From contig JAGNZB010000009.1 of the NCBI GenBank assembly GCA_017984655.1, positions 1-21,107 on the forward strand: DNA of 21,107 nt, given 5' to 3'. This DNA is from Candidatus Altimarinota bacterium. Lineage in GTDB: Bacteria; Patescibacteriota; Gracilibacteria; RBG-16-42-10. The first letter of the stretch is position 1, and each line of letters starts with the position of its first letter. Shown one piece after another: positions 1 through 7,211 of the stretch. A model generated the notes under the pieces. The model searched no databases. It saw nothing but the letters and a program-made list of their open reading frames with translations, and was not told the origin of the DNA. The translations under genes were made by a program, and so were the position numbers.

Positions 1-38
1 CAACTAGTATAGTTCACTTATTCAATCTTGCTAGTAAG

Positions 39-59
39 ACAAAACTCATGCAGTTTTGT
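39..59. repeat. 8-bp inverted repeat at the 3' end of the tfoX-like gene
   Basis: The arms ACAAAACT (39-46) and AGTTTTGT (52-59) are perfect reverse complements around a 5-base loop. The stop codon of the minus-strand TfoX-like gene (46-48) lies in it. Read on the minus strand, the second arm is followed by CTTACTAG rather than a clean T tract. It may be a weak or Rho-assisted transcript end, but it is not a textbook intrinsic terminator. Confidence 0.4.
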
Positions 60-381
60 GCTTGGACTTCTTTGCTGGCAGTGCTGCCGCTATTGCATGC
101 AGGATCCTCACTAATTCCGGAATTGAAGTAAGTTGCTCTTCTGCGACGACATAATAAGGCTTGGAACCAGGATAAGCAGGGCTCTTCTCACATATTTGTT
201 CCAGAGCCTGACTCTCCGGCAAGATCTTCACATACAGTGTGTCATCACAAATCAGCCCCACGACCTTGTCGTCAGTATAGAGAGCATATTCACCAAACAT
301 TGGCCGAGCTGAGAACACCGTGGGATCATCCAAGCAGTCGAGAATATAAGTGACAGTGTCTTTTTGAGTGGCCATAGTCAT
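46..381 (-). CDS. TfoX N-terminal domain family protein
   Basis: This 111-aa protein matches the TfoX_N fold. It has the family's early M-F-G-E-Y block (residues 29-33), then L-I-C-D-D-T-L-Y-V-K and the Y-P-G-S-K-P-Y-Y segment. It ends in a short Lys-rich tail and has no TfoX C-terminal domain. In Haemophilus and Vibrio the full TfoX/Sxy is a competence co-activator, but single-domain proteins like this are widespread and of unproven role, so competence control is only a possibility. Two in-frame ATGs (381 and 375) are both usable and no clear Shine-Dalgarno separates them. The gene diverges from the half-MFS gene across a 194-base gap. The stop is TGA, which argues against recoding of TGA as glycine in this organism. 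Confidence 0.85.
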   Translation of the reverse strand: MTMATQKDTVTYILDCLDDPTVFSARPMFGEYALYTDDKVVGLICDDTLYVKILPESQALEQICEKSPAYPGSKPYYVVAEEQLTSIPELVRILHAIAAALPAKKSKHKTA

Positions 382-450
382 GTAGCTAATTCTTTTCTCT
401 CAATCACCAATAGATTACACCACATTTCTGTGAACCAAAACCTAGCTAGT

Positions 451-480
451 TTGAAACATACCACCAATGGTAATCATAAT
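451..480 (+). promoter_or_regulatory. Possible distal promoter of the half-MFS gene
   Basis: TTGAAA (451-456), an 18-base spacer and CATAAT (475-480) resemble a sigma70 promoter facing the half-MFS gene. It would give a leader of about 90 nt, longer than others in the window, so the nearer candidate at 513-541 competes with it. Confidence 0.25.
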
Positions 481-512
481 CAGCTGCGTCAAATGCGAAT
501 CCATTCCGATGA

Positions 513-541
513 TTGTACAAACACCTGGATACTTCCATAGT
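513..541 (+). promoter_or_regulatory. Possible proximal promoter of the half-MFS gene
   Basis: TTGTAC (513-518), a 17-base spacer and CATAGT (536-541). Transcription would start near 548, leaving a leader of about 28 nt before the ATG at 576. That matches the short leaders predicted elsewhere in this window. Confidence 0.3.
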
Positions 542-575
542 GGCTTCAATCAAAATCATTTATTGCCAACTACAC

Positions 576-1163
576 ATGACAACAAAGCAGCCAAGTAGTT
601 TCCTGGTTCGAATACTCTACGGAGTAGAGAGCATCTGGGCTTTTGGGTCGGGACTTTTTCTACCGATATTTGCGATCTTCAGCGAGCAAGTAGGTGGCGA
701 CATCACTGATGCTGGTATTGCAGCTGCTTTGTTTCTATTTGCAACATCTACGATTGCTTGGCCAGTTAGCATCTACCTCGATCGCTTCAACAAAAAATGG
801 TTTATTGTGGCTGATTATTTCCTCGAAGGAGTGGTATTCCTCGGCTATGCTTTTGTCACCACCAAATACCAACTCTTCGGTCTACAAATACTATTAGGCA
901 TCGCTAACTCAATTGGCGACCCCGCTTGGGAATCACTCTTTGACAATGCTATCCCCAAGAAATCAGCTGGAAAATTCTGGTCGCTCAGTCACTTATGGAT
1001 CGGTTATGCTAGTGCCACTGGTATCCTCATAGGAAGCATCCTTGCTGATACTTATGGTTTTTCAATCGTCTTTCTGATCGGTGCCGTACTTTCTTTTACT
1101 GCAGCCCTACTGAGCGCAATCCTGATCAAAAATCATCATGGGAAGTCAAAGGCCTCGCTGTAG
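576..1163 (+). CDS. Half-size MFS transporter-like membrane protein (six helices)
   Basis: The protein has 195 aa from the first ATG (576). The reading frame is open back to a TTG at 513, but that extension is hydrophilic and not MFS-like. It shows about six hydrophobic segments and N-terminal-half MFS character: an R-I-L-Y-G start, a glycine-rich first helix, and a V-S-I-Y-L-D-R-F-N-K-K loop that corresponds to motif A between helices 2 and 3. There is no C-terminal half. The next gene starts 67 bases on, on the other strand, and is a complete separate MFS protein. Half-length MFS proteins of about 180-200 aa recur in CPR genomes as I recall them, so this is more likely a genuine short family than a fresh truncation. 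It would have to dimerise to form a transport path. The substrate is unknown. No Shine-Dalgarno is visible. Confidence 0.75.
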   Translation: MTTKQPSSFLVRILYGVESIWAFGSGLFLPIFAIFSEQVGGDITDAGIAAALFLFATSTIAWPVSIYLDRFNKKWFIVADYFLEGVVFLGYAFVTTKYQLFGLQILLGIANSIGDPAWESLFDNAIPKKSAGKFWSLSHLWIGYASATGILIGSILADTYGFSIVFLIGAVLSFTAALLSAILIKNHHGKSKASL

Positions 1164-1230
1164 CAAATCACTAGCTGATCGCTAGCACAGCTAATGCACA
1201 TACTTGTTCAACAGTTTTGTTTAGCAATGA

Positions 1231-2523
1231 TTAACCTTCAAGGTATGCTTTCGATAGCTGGCGATAGTACTTGGAACGGAAGCAAAGTAGAGTGAATACT
1301 AAACCGATTAGGCCACCGACTGTAAATACCAAGGCGATACCACGATCAGGACCAGTACCAAACCAACTGCCAATCCACTGGGCACCTAAACCATCAGTCA
1401 TAAATGGAATCGCTGCAAACTGGGTGATCGGCCCAATCAAGAACGCAGTAAGCGGTGAAGCAGCTTGTTCGACACTTTGTGAGAAACCAAATACCCGCCC
1501 CTGACGATCATGTGGCACCATTTTTTGAACAATAGTTTGCTCTGACGCTTCAATAAACGGCATCACTGTTAAATAGATCAGCGAACCCACCGTTAGTAAG
1601 GCAATAGATGGCTGTAAGGTAAAGACACAGCTCACCGACCAGATCACCAGGTTAGCTAAGAACATCGAGCGCAAAGGATTTTTCCCCAAGCCTACTTTCG
1701 CAATAATCAGACCACCGATGATAAAGCCCGTACTGAGGAATGCCCAGAGTAGCCCCCATACTTGCACAGAGACTAGAGATAATCCGTACGCATCCATCAG
1801 GGACATAAAGATTCCTCCCAAGAAGTTGTTGCAGGTAGTAAACAAAATCAAAGCAAACAACCCTGGTATTTTGCGCACGACCAACAAAGTACCTTTGAGA
1901 TCAATTTTCTTGGGCCGAGTGGCATCGTGCACAATTTCTCTCTCTTCAAGTGGCAACAAAAAAAGATGCAAGATAGTGACCAATGTCAGCGCAATCGCGA
2001 TCAAAAAGACATAGAACATCCCACCCCAACCGACTAAGAATCCACTGATCGCTGAGACAATAAAAAACGAGGTGCCAAACACACTACCAAGGAGTCCATT
2101 GGCCTTGTCACGACGATCCTCTGGAATCAAAACAGTAACCAAAGTTGGCAATGCAATGGACCGTAAGTTGCCAGCAAGAACACCAACCAGAAGCAACACC
2201 ACAAACAACCACAATAGAGGGCTATCTACCCGCGTAAACACGGCAGGATCGACCACACTATAGAGAATAAAACTCACACTGTAGAGCACCAATGAAATCG
2301 CGCTAGAAACCAGCATAATTGGTTTCTTACGATGATGATCAACAATACTACCAAGCCAAAACCCAGAGACCGCAACCAACAGTAAATAACTGCCGGACAT
2401 GATGCTGGTCGTCAAAACAGAGTGTGTCTGGAGATAAGCAAAATAGGTCAGTGCAAACCACACCGTCAGATTGGTAATCGAAGAGATCAACGTATTGACT
2501 AGCAGATGATAAAAGACTTTCAT
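1231..2523 (-). CDS. MFS exporter, MFS_3/macrolide-efflux type
   Basis: This 430-aa inner-membrane protein has about 12 hydrophobic segments, the full length for the major facilitator superfamily. The loop after helix 2 carries G-S-I-V-D-H-H-R-K-K, which is MFS motif A (G-x-x-x-D-x-x-x-R-K). The R-D-K-A-N-G-L-L-G segment before helix 5 and the late V-P-H-D-R-Q-G-R-V-F-G-F block are typical of the EntS/MefA-like MFS_3 group, which export siderophores or macrolides by proton antiport. The substrate cannot be read from sequence. The gene is convergent with the half-MFS gene and divergent from the isochorismatase-fold gene. The start ATG follows a good predicted promoter by about 25 nt with no Shine-Dalgarno. 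Confidence 0.88.
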   Translation of the reverse strand: MKVFYHLLVNTLISSITNLTVWFALTYFAYLQTHSVLTTSIMSGSYLLLVAVSGFWLGSIVDHHRKKPIMLVSSAISLVLYSVSFILYSVVDPAVFTRVDSPLLWLFVVLLLVGVLAGNLRSIALPTLVTVLIPEDRRDKANGLLGSVFGTSFFIVSAISGFLVGWGGMFYVFLIAIALTLVTILHLFLLPLEEREIVHDATRPKKIDLKGTLLVVRKIPGLFALILFTTCNNFLGGIFMSLMDAYGLSLVSVQVWGLLWAFLSTGFIIGGLIIAKVGLGKNPLRSMFLANLVIWSVSCVFTLQPSIALLTVGSLIYLTVMPFIEASEQTIVQKMVPHDRQGRVFGFSQSVEQAASPLTAFLIGPITQFAAIPFMTDGLGAQWIGSWFGTGPDRGIALVFTVGGLIGLVFTLLCFRSKYYRQLSKAYLEG

Positions 2524-2554
2524 AAAAAATTAGGAGTACAAAGCCGATTGACCC

Positions 2555-2583
2555 ATAGTACTTGGTCGGACCATAGAGATCAA
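2555..2583 (-). promoter_or_regulatory. Predicted promoter of the MFS exporter
   Basis: On the minus strand, TTGATC (2578-2583), a 17-base spacer and TACTAT (2555-2560). The predicted start near 2548 gives a leader of about 25 nt with no Shine-Dalgarno. Confidence 0.4.
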
Positions 2584-2619
2584 CCTTTGAGAGGTCTTCA
2601 CGATTGATGACGGTACAAC

Positions 2620-2648
2620 TTGAACTCTCCCTAAAGCTAGCTTATGTT
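2620..2648 (+). promoter_or_regulatory. Predicted promoter of the isochorismatase-fold gene
   Basis: TTGAAC (2620-2625), a 17-base spacer and TATGTT (2643-2648), facing the gene at 2678. The predicted leader is about 23 nt. TACTAT at 2656-2661 is an alternative -10 that would shorten it further. Confidence 0.35.
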
Positions 2649-2677
2649 CAAATTGTACTATTGAACCATCAGCTCAT

Positions 2678-3220
2678 ATGAAATCTTCACTGGAAAGAAC
2701 AGCTTTGTTCGTTATGGACGTACAACCGGGAATCATTGAGAGAGCCAAGGACAAAGAAGCATATCTCGCTGGCATTCAAAAAATTATCGATACAGCTCAT
2801 GCTGAGCAAGTACCTGTTTTCTTCGTGGTAGTTGGTTTTCGTCCTGGGGTCCCCGAGATTGCTGCTCGCAACAAAATGTTTAGTTCAATGAACACAGACA
2901 TACTGATCAATCCTCTTCCCTTAGTCACGGTCGGCGAAAATGATCTATTGATCACCAAACGTCGGGTAAGCGCCTTCACGGGCAGTGATCTCGAAGTCCT
3001 CTTGCGAGCTCAACAGATCGACCATCTCGTACTCACCGGGATCTCCACCAGCGGCGTAGTACTCTCGACACTCCGCGAAGCTGCTGACAAAGATTACCAA
3101 ATCACCGTACTCTCAGACTTATGTGCCGACATCGATGATGAGGTACATACAGTACTGCTTCAGAAAGTATTCCCTCGCCAAGCGACTGTGATGACTAGTG
3201 AAGAATGGCTCGATCAATAA
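2678..3220 (+). CDS. Isochorismatase-fold hydrolase lacking the catalytic cysteine
   Basis: This 180-aa protein has the isochorismatase/cysteine-hydrolase fold. Asp14 lies in F-V-M-D-V-Q and Lys94 in I-T-K-R-R-V-S-A-F; these are two of the three residues of the usual Asp-Lys-Cys triad. In the third block, G-I-S-T-S-G-V-V (121-128), the nucleophile position of the pattern G-x-x-T-x-x-C-V is Val127. The only cysteine, Cys149, is in another part of the fold. Known cysteine-less members such as PhzD and EntB cleave isochorismate-type vinyl ethers without a covalent intermediate, so hydrolysis of a nicotinamidase-type amide is unlikely, but the real substrate is unknown. A T-S-G-V-V subfamily is, as I recall, common in free-living bacteria, so transfer is plausible. 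The gene is convergent with the Cys-rich gene A, with only 4 bases between the stops. Confidence 0.85.
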   Translation: MKSSLERTALFVMDVQPGIIERAKDKEAYLAGIQKIIDTAHAEQVPVFFVVVGFRPGVPEIAARNKMFSSMNTDILINPLPLVTVGENDLLITKRRVSAFTGSDLEVLLRAQQIDHLVLTGISTSGVVLSTLREAADKDYQITVLSDLCADIDDEVHTVLLQKVFPRQATVMTSEEWLDQ

Positions 3221-3224
3221 GCAC

Positions 3225-4859
3225 TTAGAATTGTTGCTGATAACACTGATCACAGAGGATTGGCTGCACTTGGGGATCAAAGATAGTTTGTAGTGTCTGT
3301 TGGCATTGATGGCAGTGAATAGTAGCCAAAGGTTTTATAGCCAACACTTTTGCTCGATTCAGAATCCTCTCGATCGGAGCTACTCGAGGAAGGGGCACCT
3401 GCATCTGACGGTAGAAATCAAGCTCTTGTTTGGTAATCCGGTAGGGTTTTCCTGTTAGTTGGCAACGGAATGTCTTCTGCAAGACCGCATCGGAAACCAT
3501 AGCAGAATCATCAGGTGCTATCTCTGATTGAGACTCAGCCACCACAGTCTCATCAGCCCAAGTAAATCCAACAGCCAGCGCTTCAGCTTTCTCCAAAGGA
3601 AAAAATGTACTAGCGTCTGACTGGTTGTAATAAAATGGTGAGAGGGACTGAGGGAAGAAATCTTGCCACTCACCACGATCGATCATGTTTTTCTTGATCA
3701 CTGCCACAAATCGCTCATACTCGTCTTTGGAGTATTGTTTGTTCAAGATACAATATTGGGACTTCTTGAGCCCGATACATCCAAAATTGTCACTACAGTT
3801 ATTGATACAGTACATACAGAACATCAGGTTCTGACCATGAAAACATTCAAGACAAAACTGATTATTGTAGTTTTTTCCCGTCACTGAGTGATAGACCAAC
3901 TCAGAATCAACAGAAGAAAACACCCCAAAACAATCCTTGGCCCGAATAGCGATCACACAATTTTCGAGATCCTGAGAATTATTGGTCAAGAAGCAATTAT
4001 TACAGTTCTTGTTGTTGAGAAGATAATTACCAGTGACATTTTCATTACTCTTTCCTTTGTAGTATTTGATCGGGAATTGTTTTCTAAATTCAGCAAACTT
4101 CTTTTTTTCTGTTGCGATCACTTGGTAGCTAGTCATGGTCAGCTTGTCCAGACGATTTTCATATTCCTCTTTGGTCAGCTGTTCATAGTACCAACAGTAT
4201 TCCTTGTTATTGAGATTGACACAGCCAAAACAGTGCTTACAAGCCTGACAGTTGTAAAGAAAAGCACTGTCAGAACAATGATTGCTACTCTCGGAGTACA
4301 TGACATGATAACAACTCTCCAAATCGATTGAGTCATAGCAAAGCTCACAAGCCATACAATAGACAACATCCAGGACATTTTTGCTACTAAACACATTCCA
4401 ACAAAACATACTATCTTCACAAACCAATGTAGTAAAACAAAGGTAACAATTCCGTAAGTTTTGGGCACCATTGACGTATTTACTGTTGCTTTCACCAGTA
4501 TCGACAATAGAAAGGTTGGGCAATGGCACACTATGCAGTAGCGCATCAAACTGTTCAAAAAACGGCCTAGTAGGATCATAGTCCAGCCCATACTCTTGAC
4601 CATTCCAAGAGTCACCATTCCAGATACTACTATCAAATACTTTGTATCCTTTCTCAGGTGGAAAACAGCTCAAGATCGCCTTTCCCGAAGAAGCACACAC
4701 GGCATTATAGAGGTGCACACGATTCCGAAATGCCTGCAGTTTCCTCAGCAATGTCAGTGGTTCGATCGTCGCCAACGGCAAGCCGCGATCAGTACAATAT
4801 TTTTCCTCAGCTGGTGAAATCACAAATCTTTTGCCAGTGACTTTGCATACCTTCTCCAT
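3225..4859 (-). CDS. Cys-rich nonapeptide-repeat protein with zinc-ribbon ends (paralogue A)
   Basis: This 544-aa soluble protein has 34 cysteines and no signal peptide. It resembles a large family known to me from CPR genomes and often mis-labelled CaiB/BaiF; its function is unknown. Order: an N-terminal C-K-V-T-G-K module (1-80); a conserved P-F-F-E-Q-F patch (99-104); a first Cys array (135-224) of about ten 9-residue repeats; a Lys-rich helical linker (225-275); a second array (283-372); a conserved F-F-P-Q-S-L-S-P-F-Y-Y patch (401-411); and a C-terminal module (466-544). That module has C-Q-L-T-G-K and an intact zinc ribbon, Cys516-x-x-Cys519 with Cys536-x-x-Cys539. All 14 cysteines in 138-222 sit at multiples of three. 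The second array ends in F-G-C-I-G-L-K-K-S-Q-Y-C, echoing F-G-C-V-N-L-N-N-K-E-Y-C of the first. The gene has its own promoter at 4885-4913. Structural or metal-binding scaffold is inference. Confidence 0.8.
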   Translation of the reverse strand: MEKVCKVTGKRFVISPAEEKYCTDRGLPLATIEPLTLLRKLQAFRNRVHLYNAVCASSGKAILSCFPPEKGYKVFDSSIWNGDSWNGQEYGLDYDPTRPFFEQFDALLHSVPLPNLSIVDTGESNSKYVNGAQNLRNCYLCFTTLVCEDSMFCWNVFSSKNVLDVVYCMACELCYDSIDLESCYHVMYSESSNHCSDSAFLYNCQACKHCFGCVNLNNKEYCWYYEQLTKEEYENRLDKLTMTSYQVIATEKKKFAEFRKQFPIKYYKGKSNENVTGNYLLNNKNCNNCFLTNNSQDLENCVIAIRAKDCFGVFSSVDSELVYHSVTGKNYNNQFCLECFHGQNLMFCMYCINNCSDNFGCIGLKKSQYCILNKQYSKDEYERFVAVIKKNMIDRGEWQDFFPQSLSPFYYNQSDASTFFPLEKAEALAVGFTWADETVVAESQSEIAPDDSAMVSDAVLQKTFRCQLTGKPYRITKQELDFYRQMQVPLPRVAPIERILNRAKVLAIKPLATIHCHQCQQTLQTIFDPQVQPILCDQCYQQQF

Positions 4860-4884
4860 AAAGCCAGTGTTTAAGCTTGGTTAC

Positions 4885-4913
4885 TGTATACGATATGTAT
4901 ATGCAAAAAACAA
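4885..4913 (-). promoter_or_regulatory. Predicted promoter of Cys-rich gene A
   Basis: TTGTTT (4908-4913), a 17-base spacer and TATACA (4885-4890) on the minus strand, in the 60-base gap after the Nudix gene. The predicted leader is about 19 nt and has no Shine-Dalgarno. Gene A therefore need not depend on read-through from the Nudix gene. Confidence 0.45.
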
Positions 4914-4919
4914 ACATGG

Positions 4920-5390
4920 CTACTGACCAAACACTCTCGGTACAGATGAAAAATTGACCAGCTCACTGCCATCTTGGTTGAAGATCACTTCAGCCTCAAA
5001 TGTCTGTCCGGCCAAGATCATCGGTATCCATTGGCAATCAGCTATCCACATCTCAGCAAAGGGAAGCTGATCTTTGGCAAACCATTGAGGCTTCATTTCC
5101 TCAGTTTCCTTAGGCTCACCTTGCCAGTCTTTTAGTAAGAATACTGAACACTCAAACAATGGTTCAGTTTCAAAATAAAACCGAATCAAAGCCACGTGTT
5201 GGAGAGCAGCTTCAGTGGCAACCAAGTGTGACTCTTCTACCAACTCTCGGACAGCGGCGGCCACGGGAGTCTCATCAGCCTGGACCTTGCCACCATAGCC
5301 ATTCCACTTCCCCACACCAAACCCACGCTTTTTCATAGCCAAGAGCACTTGATCATTCTGGAGACAAAAACACAATGTAGAGAGCTTCAT
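4920..5390 (-). CDS. MTH1-like Nudix hydrolase (probable 8-oxo-dGTP diphosphatase)
   Basis: This 156-aa cytosolic enzyme probably converts oxidised purine dNTPs to monophosphates, preventing mutagenic incorporation. The Nudix box runs from Gly34: Glu40, Arg48-Glu49-Leu50, Glu52-Glu53. The family Gly two residues after Glu53 is His55. The segment before it, M-K-K-R-G-F-G-V-G-K-W-N-G-Y-G-G-K-V (19-36), is strikingly close to human MTH1/NUDT1, as are the later E-M-K-P-Q-W-F and L-P-F-A-E-M-W-I-A-D motifs. Those belong to the MTH1 substrate pocket (the Trp and Asp after P-F). This gives more than a generic Nudix call, but activity is inferred. The start ATG at 5390 fits the beta-strand onset of the family. 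No Shine-Dalgarno and no convincing promoter are visible in the 193-base upstream gap. Confidence 0.85.
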   Translation of the reverse strand: MKLSTLCFCLQNDQVLLAMKKRGFGVGKWNGYGGKVQADETPVAAAVRELVEESHLVATEAALQHVALIRFYFETEPLFECSVFLLKDWQGEPKETEEMKPQWFAKDQLPFAEMWIADCQWIPMILAGQTFEAEVIFNQDGSELVNFSSVPRVFGQ

Positions 5391-5434
5391 AATAGGACAA
5401 AATCAATGCTGTAAAACTACCACAGGCTACTGAC

Positions 5435-5511
5435 AGTGTGAACAAACACTAATCTCGCTTGCTCGCAGCTTTTGAATTGTGTTGTGATTGACGAGATTGG
5501 CTTTGGAGCAA
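5435..5511. other. Intergenic region with interleaved inverted repeats
   Basis: The 193-base gap between the Imm5-like gene and the Nudix gene contains AGTGT/ACACT (5435-5450). It also has AATCTCG (5451-5457) complementary to CGAGATT (5492-5498), and TTGCTC (5459-5464) complementary to GAGCAA (5506-5511). The last two pairs interleave, as in an H-type pseudoknot. On the minus strand this would be upstream of, or in the leader of, the Nudix gene. No coding potential or clear promoter is seen here. It could be chance. Confidence 0.25.
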
Positions 5512-5583
5512 CTAGCATGAAGAGACAATGATGATTCTAAAAGAATTGCCACCAAAGTTTCATCAGGAATAGCAATTGATACC

Positions 5584-6060
5584 TTATTCCGCCATGGCCT
5601 CGTCTTTCAACTCCAACAAATAGTGATATTGCCACTGACGTTCTTGAATTACAGCACTAGCAGCATTGGCAGGATCATTCGCTCTGTATATTGCTTGCAA
5701 TGCATAATTTGCTGCGGCCAGAGCATGAGTAAACACATGGGCTGTGGCAACAGCATGACCTGCTGATCGGGCAGCAGAATGGGCTGGATCATCTGCTCCA
5801 ACCTCACGAGCAGCAGCATGGGAAGCTAGTGCAGCCTCACGAATAATCGGCATCTCAAACTCACCGGTCTTGATCCATACCCTACAAACACGGATAGCAT
5901 TTCTGGGACGATTGTCTCTAGGGTATCGCTCTTCAAAATAGACCAACACGCGCTCAGTACATGCAGTCGCCCATACAGCTGCAGTCTTCTTATCCACCTG
6001 GTTTAATAAATCTACTAGGCGTTCATCTCGGTCAGCAATGGAAAATCTAGATTTTTTCAT
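5584..6060 (-). CDS. Imm5-like putative immunity protein
   Basis: This 158-aa alpha-helical protein matches the Imm-5-like family of putative immunity proteins. It has W-A-x-x-C-x-E-R-V-L near residues 30-40, then R-P-R-N-A-I-R-V-C-R-V-W, and then an Ala/His-rich core with S-A-A-R-S-A-G-H-A-V-A-T-A-H-V. The family was named from toxin-immunity gene neighbourhoods, but many members stand alone and their function is untested. No toxin-like gene is recognisable beside it. The 330-aa secreted protein gene ends 20 bases upstream on the same strand, so the two are probably co-transcribed. The ATG is preceded by AGGGA six bases away, one of the few Shine-Dalgarno-like sites in the window, which fits an internal operon gene. 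Confidence 0.75.
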   Translation of the reverse strand: MKKSRFSIADRDERLVDLLNQVDKKTAAVWATACTERVLVYFEERYPRDNRPRNAIRVCRVWIKTGEFEMPIIREAALASHAAAREVGADDPAHSAARSAGHAVATAHVFTHALAAANYALQAIYRANDPANAASAVIQERQWQYHYLLELKDEAMAE

Positions 6061-6080
6061 GCACAGTCCCTAGTCAGAAA

Positions 6081-7073
6081 TTATAGTTTCACTGTCACAA
6101 CTTCAAACGGCACCTGAGATTTCACACCGGGAGAGATCACAGAATCGTATTCATTGATACATTGCTGTGTCCCAGTTTCACTTGTCGCTTTCGAAGTAAT
6201 AAATTGATCCATTTTAAACCTCTTTATTTTTGCTGTCTGCTTGCCCCAATCAACACTGACGATCTGATAGAGCGACTTGTCTTTATCAATCAGTGTTTTT
6301 CCTTGGTTTTGTTCAATATCCCAAAGACCGACCATATTGGGTGTGAGGTACGGACCACCAACATGCCCCTCCCACTCTTCACAAGAAGGAATGTTCTTGG
6401 CACTCTTGCTGGTAGTCAAGATGGCACTCAAATCATCACTGATCATGCCACTAGGTGCATATGACCATGTATGACTGCGAACATCATAGGTGACGAATTT
6501 ACTGTATCCCTGATCATGACAACCTATAGGCAACACAACAGCAACTACTTTCTGGTCATTTGGTGACCAACCAAGGATCGTTGGCACAGTGAACCATCCC
6601 CCAGCTTGAGCCTGAGGAACAAAAGACCAAGTAGCAATATCCAATCCACAATCAAAAGTAATTTCCTGTCTGCGACCATTCTGATCTAGGAAAGTCCGCA
6701 TTTCCCAAGCACAGCGCTCAACCTTGGTAATCCCTGGGGGCAGCTGAATAGCATCTTCCAATCTATCCCAAAGGTTTTGACTGCAATCCGTGATATAGCT
6801 GCTGACCAAAGACTGACCATCATGAGATTTTTTGCTACTAAAAGGCAAGTAGCCAGGTACATCAACAACCTCATGTTCAGGTATATCGAGCGCAAGCTGA
6901 GCTTCTGGAAAATACTGCGACAGACGCAAAACCAAGTCTGCATGAGAAAGTGGTTTTGGGTTCGATGGAGCCAGACTCACAGGTAACTCACGATAATGAT
7001 TCTGCAGTGACACTACCCCAAGTGATAGTAAGAAAGCAGAGATAAATAATATGCCAAAAAGTTTACGCAACAT
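6081..7073 (-). CDS. Secreted or membrane-anchored protein of unknown function
   Basis: I do not recognise this 330-aa protein. Residues 1-25 form a basic-then-hydrophobic segment (M-L-R-K-L-F-G-I-L-F-I-S-A-F-L-L) that should act as an uncleaved anchor or signal peptide; no lipobox cysteine follows. The rest is predicted extracytoplasmic, with seven or so well-spaced cysteines that could form disulfides. It contains beta-propeller-like phrases such as G-W-S-P-N-D-Q-K-V-V-A-V-V followed by a Y-D-V-R-S-H-T-W-S-Y strand. It lies 20 bases upstream of the Imm5-like gene on the same strand and probably shares its transcript. A CATAAT hexamer lies about 10 bases before the ATG, with no good -35. Confidence 0.7.
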   Translation of the reverse strand: MLRKLFGILFISAFLLSLGVVSLQNHYRELPVSLAPSNPKPLSHADLVLRLSQYFPEAQLALDIPEHEVVDVPGYLPFSSKKSHDGQSLVSSYITDCSQNLWDRLEDAIQLPPGITKVERCAWEMRTFLDQNGRRQEITFDCGLDIATWSFVPQAQAGGWFTVPTILGWSPNDQKVVAVVLPIGCHDQGYSKFVTYDVRSHTWSYAPSGMISDDLSAILTTSKSAKNIPSCEEWEGHVGGPYLTPNMVGLWDIEQNQGKTLIDKDKSLYQIVSVDWGKQTAKIKRFKMDQFITSKATSETGTQQCINEYDSVISPGVKSQVPFEVVTVKL

Positions 7074-7211
7074 AAAATAAATTATGCCCCAACAGTAACA
7101 GCTGCTGCTCCAGCGCGATAGATGAGTACTTTATTGGCAGATTGCTGGCTATCCCTATTTATTGTCGAACACAATTCGAGGGATTCAAGAACGTAATATG
7201 AGTTTATGGAC

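Noticed and set aside
598..622. GGTTCGAAT resembling a tRNA T-loop
   Set aside because: The flanking bases do not form a T stem or acceptor stem, and the stretch is coding sequence of the half-MFS gene. The similar GGTTCGAAG near 20405 fails for the same reason.
1169..1184. CTAGC-TGATC-GCTAG hairpin between the convergent MFS genes
   Set aside because: Only five pairs and no T tract, so it is too weak to call a terminator.
4175..4636. 153-aa hydrophobic reading frame inside Cys-rich gene A
   Set aside because: It is a frame-shifted shadow produced by the Cys/Tyr/Asn-rich codons of the real gene. No promoter or family motif supports it.
7110..7175. Interleaved CCAGC/GCTGG and GATAG/CTATC in the gap after tyrS
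   Set aside because: Five-base arms at these distances are expected by chance. No terminator or RNA element can be supported in this 138-base gap.
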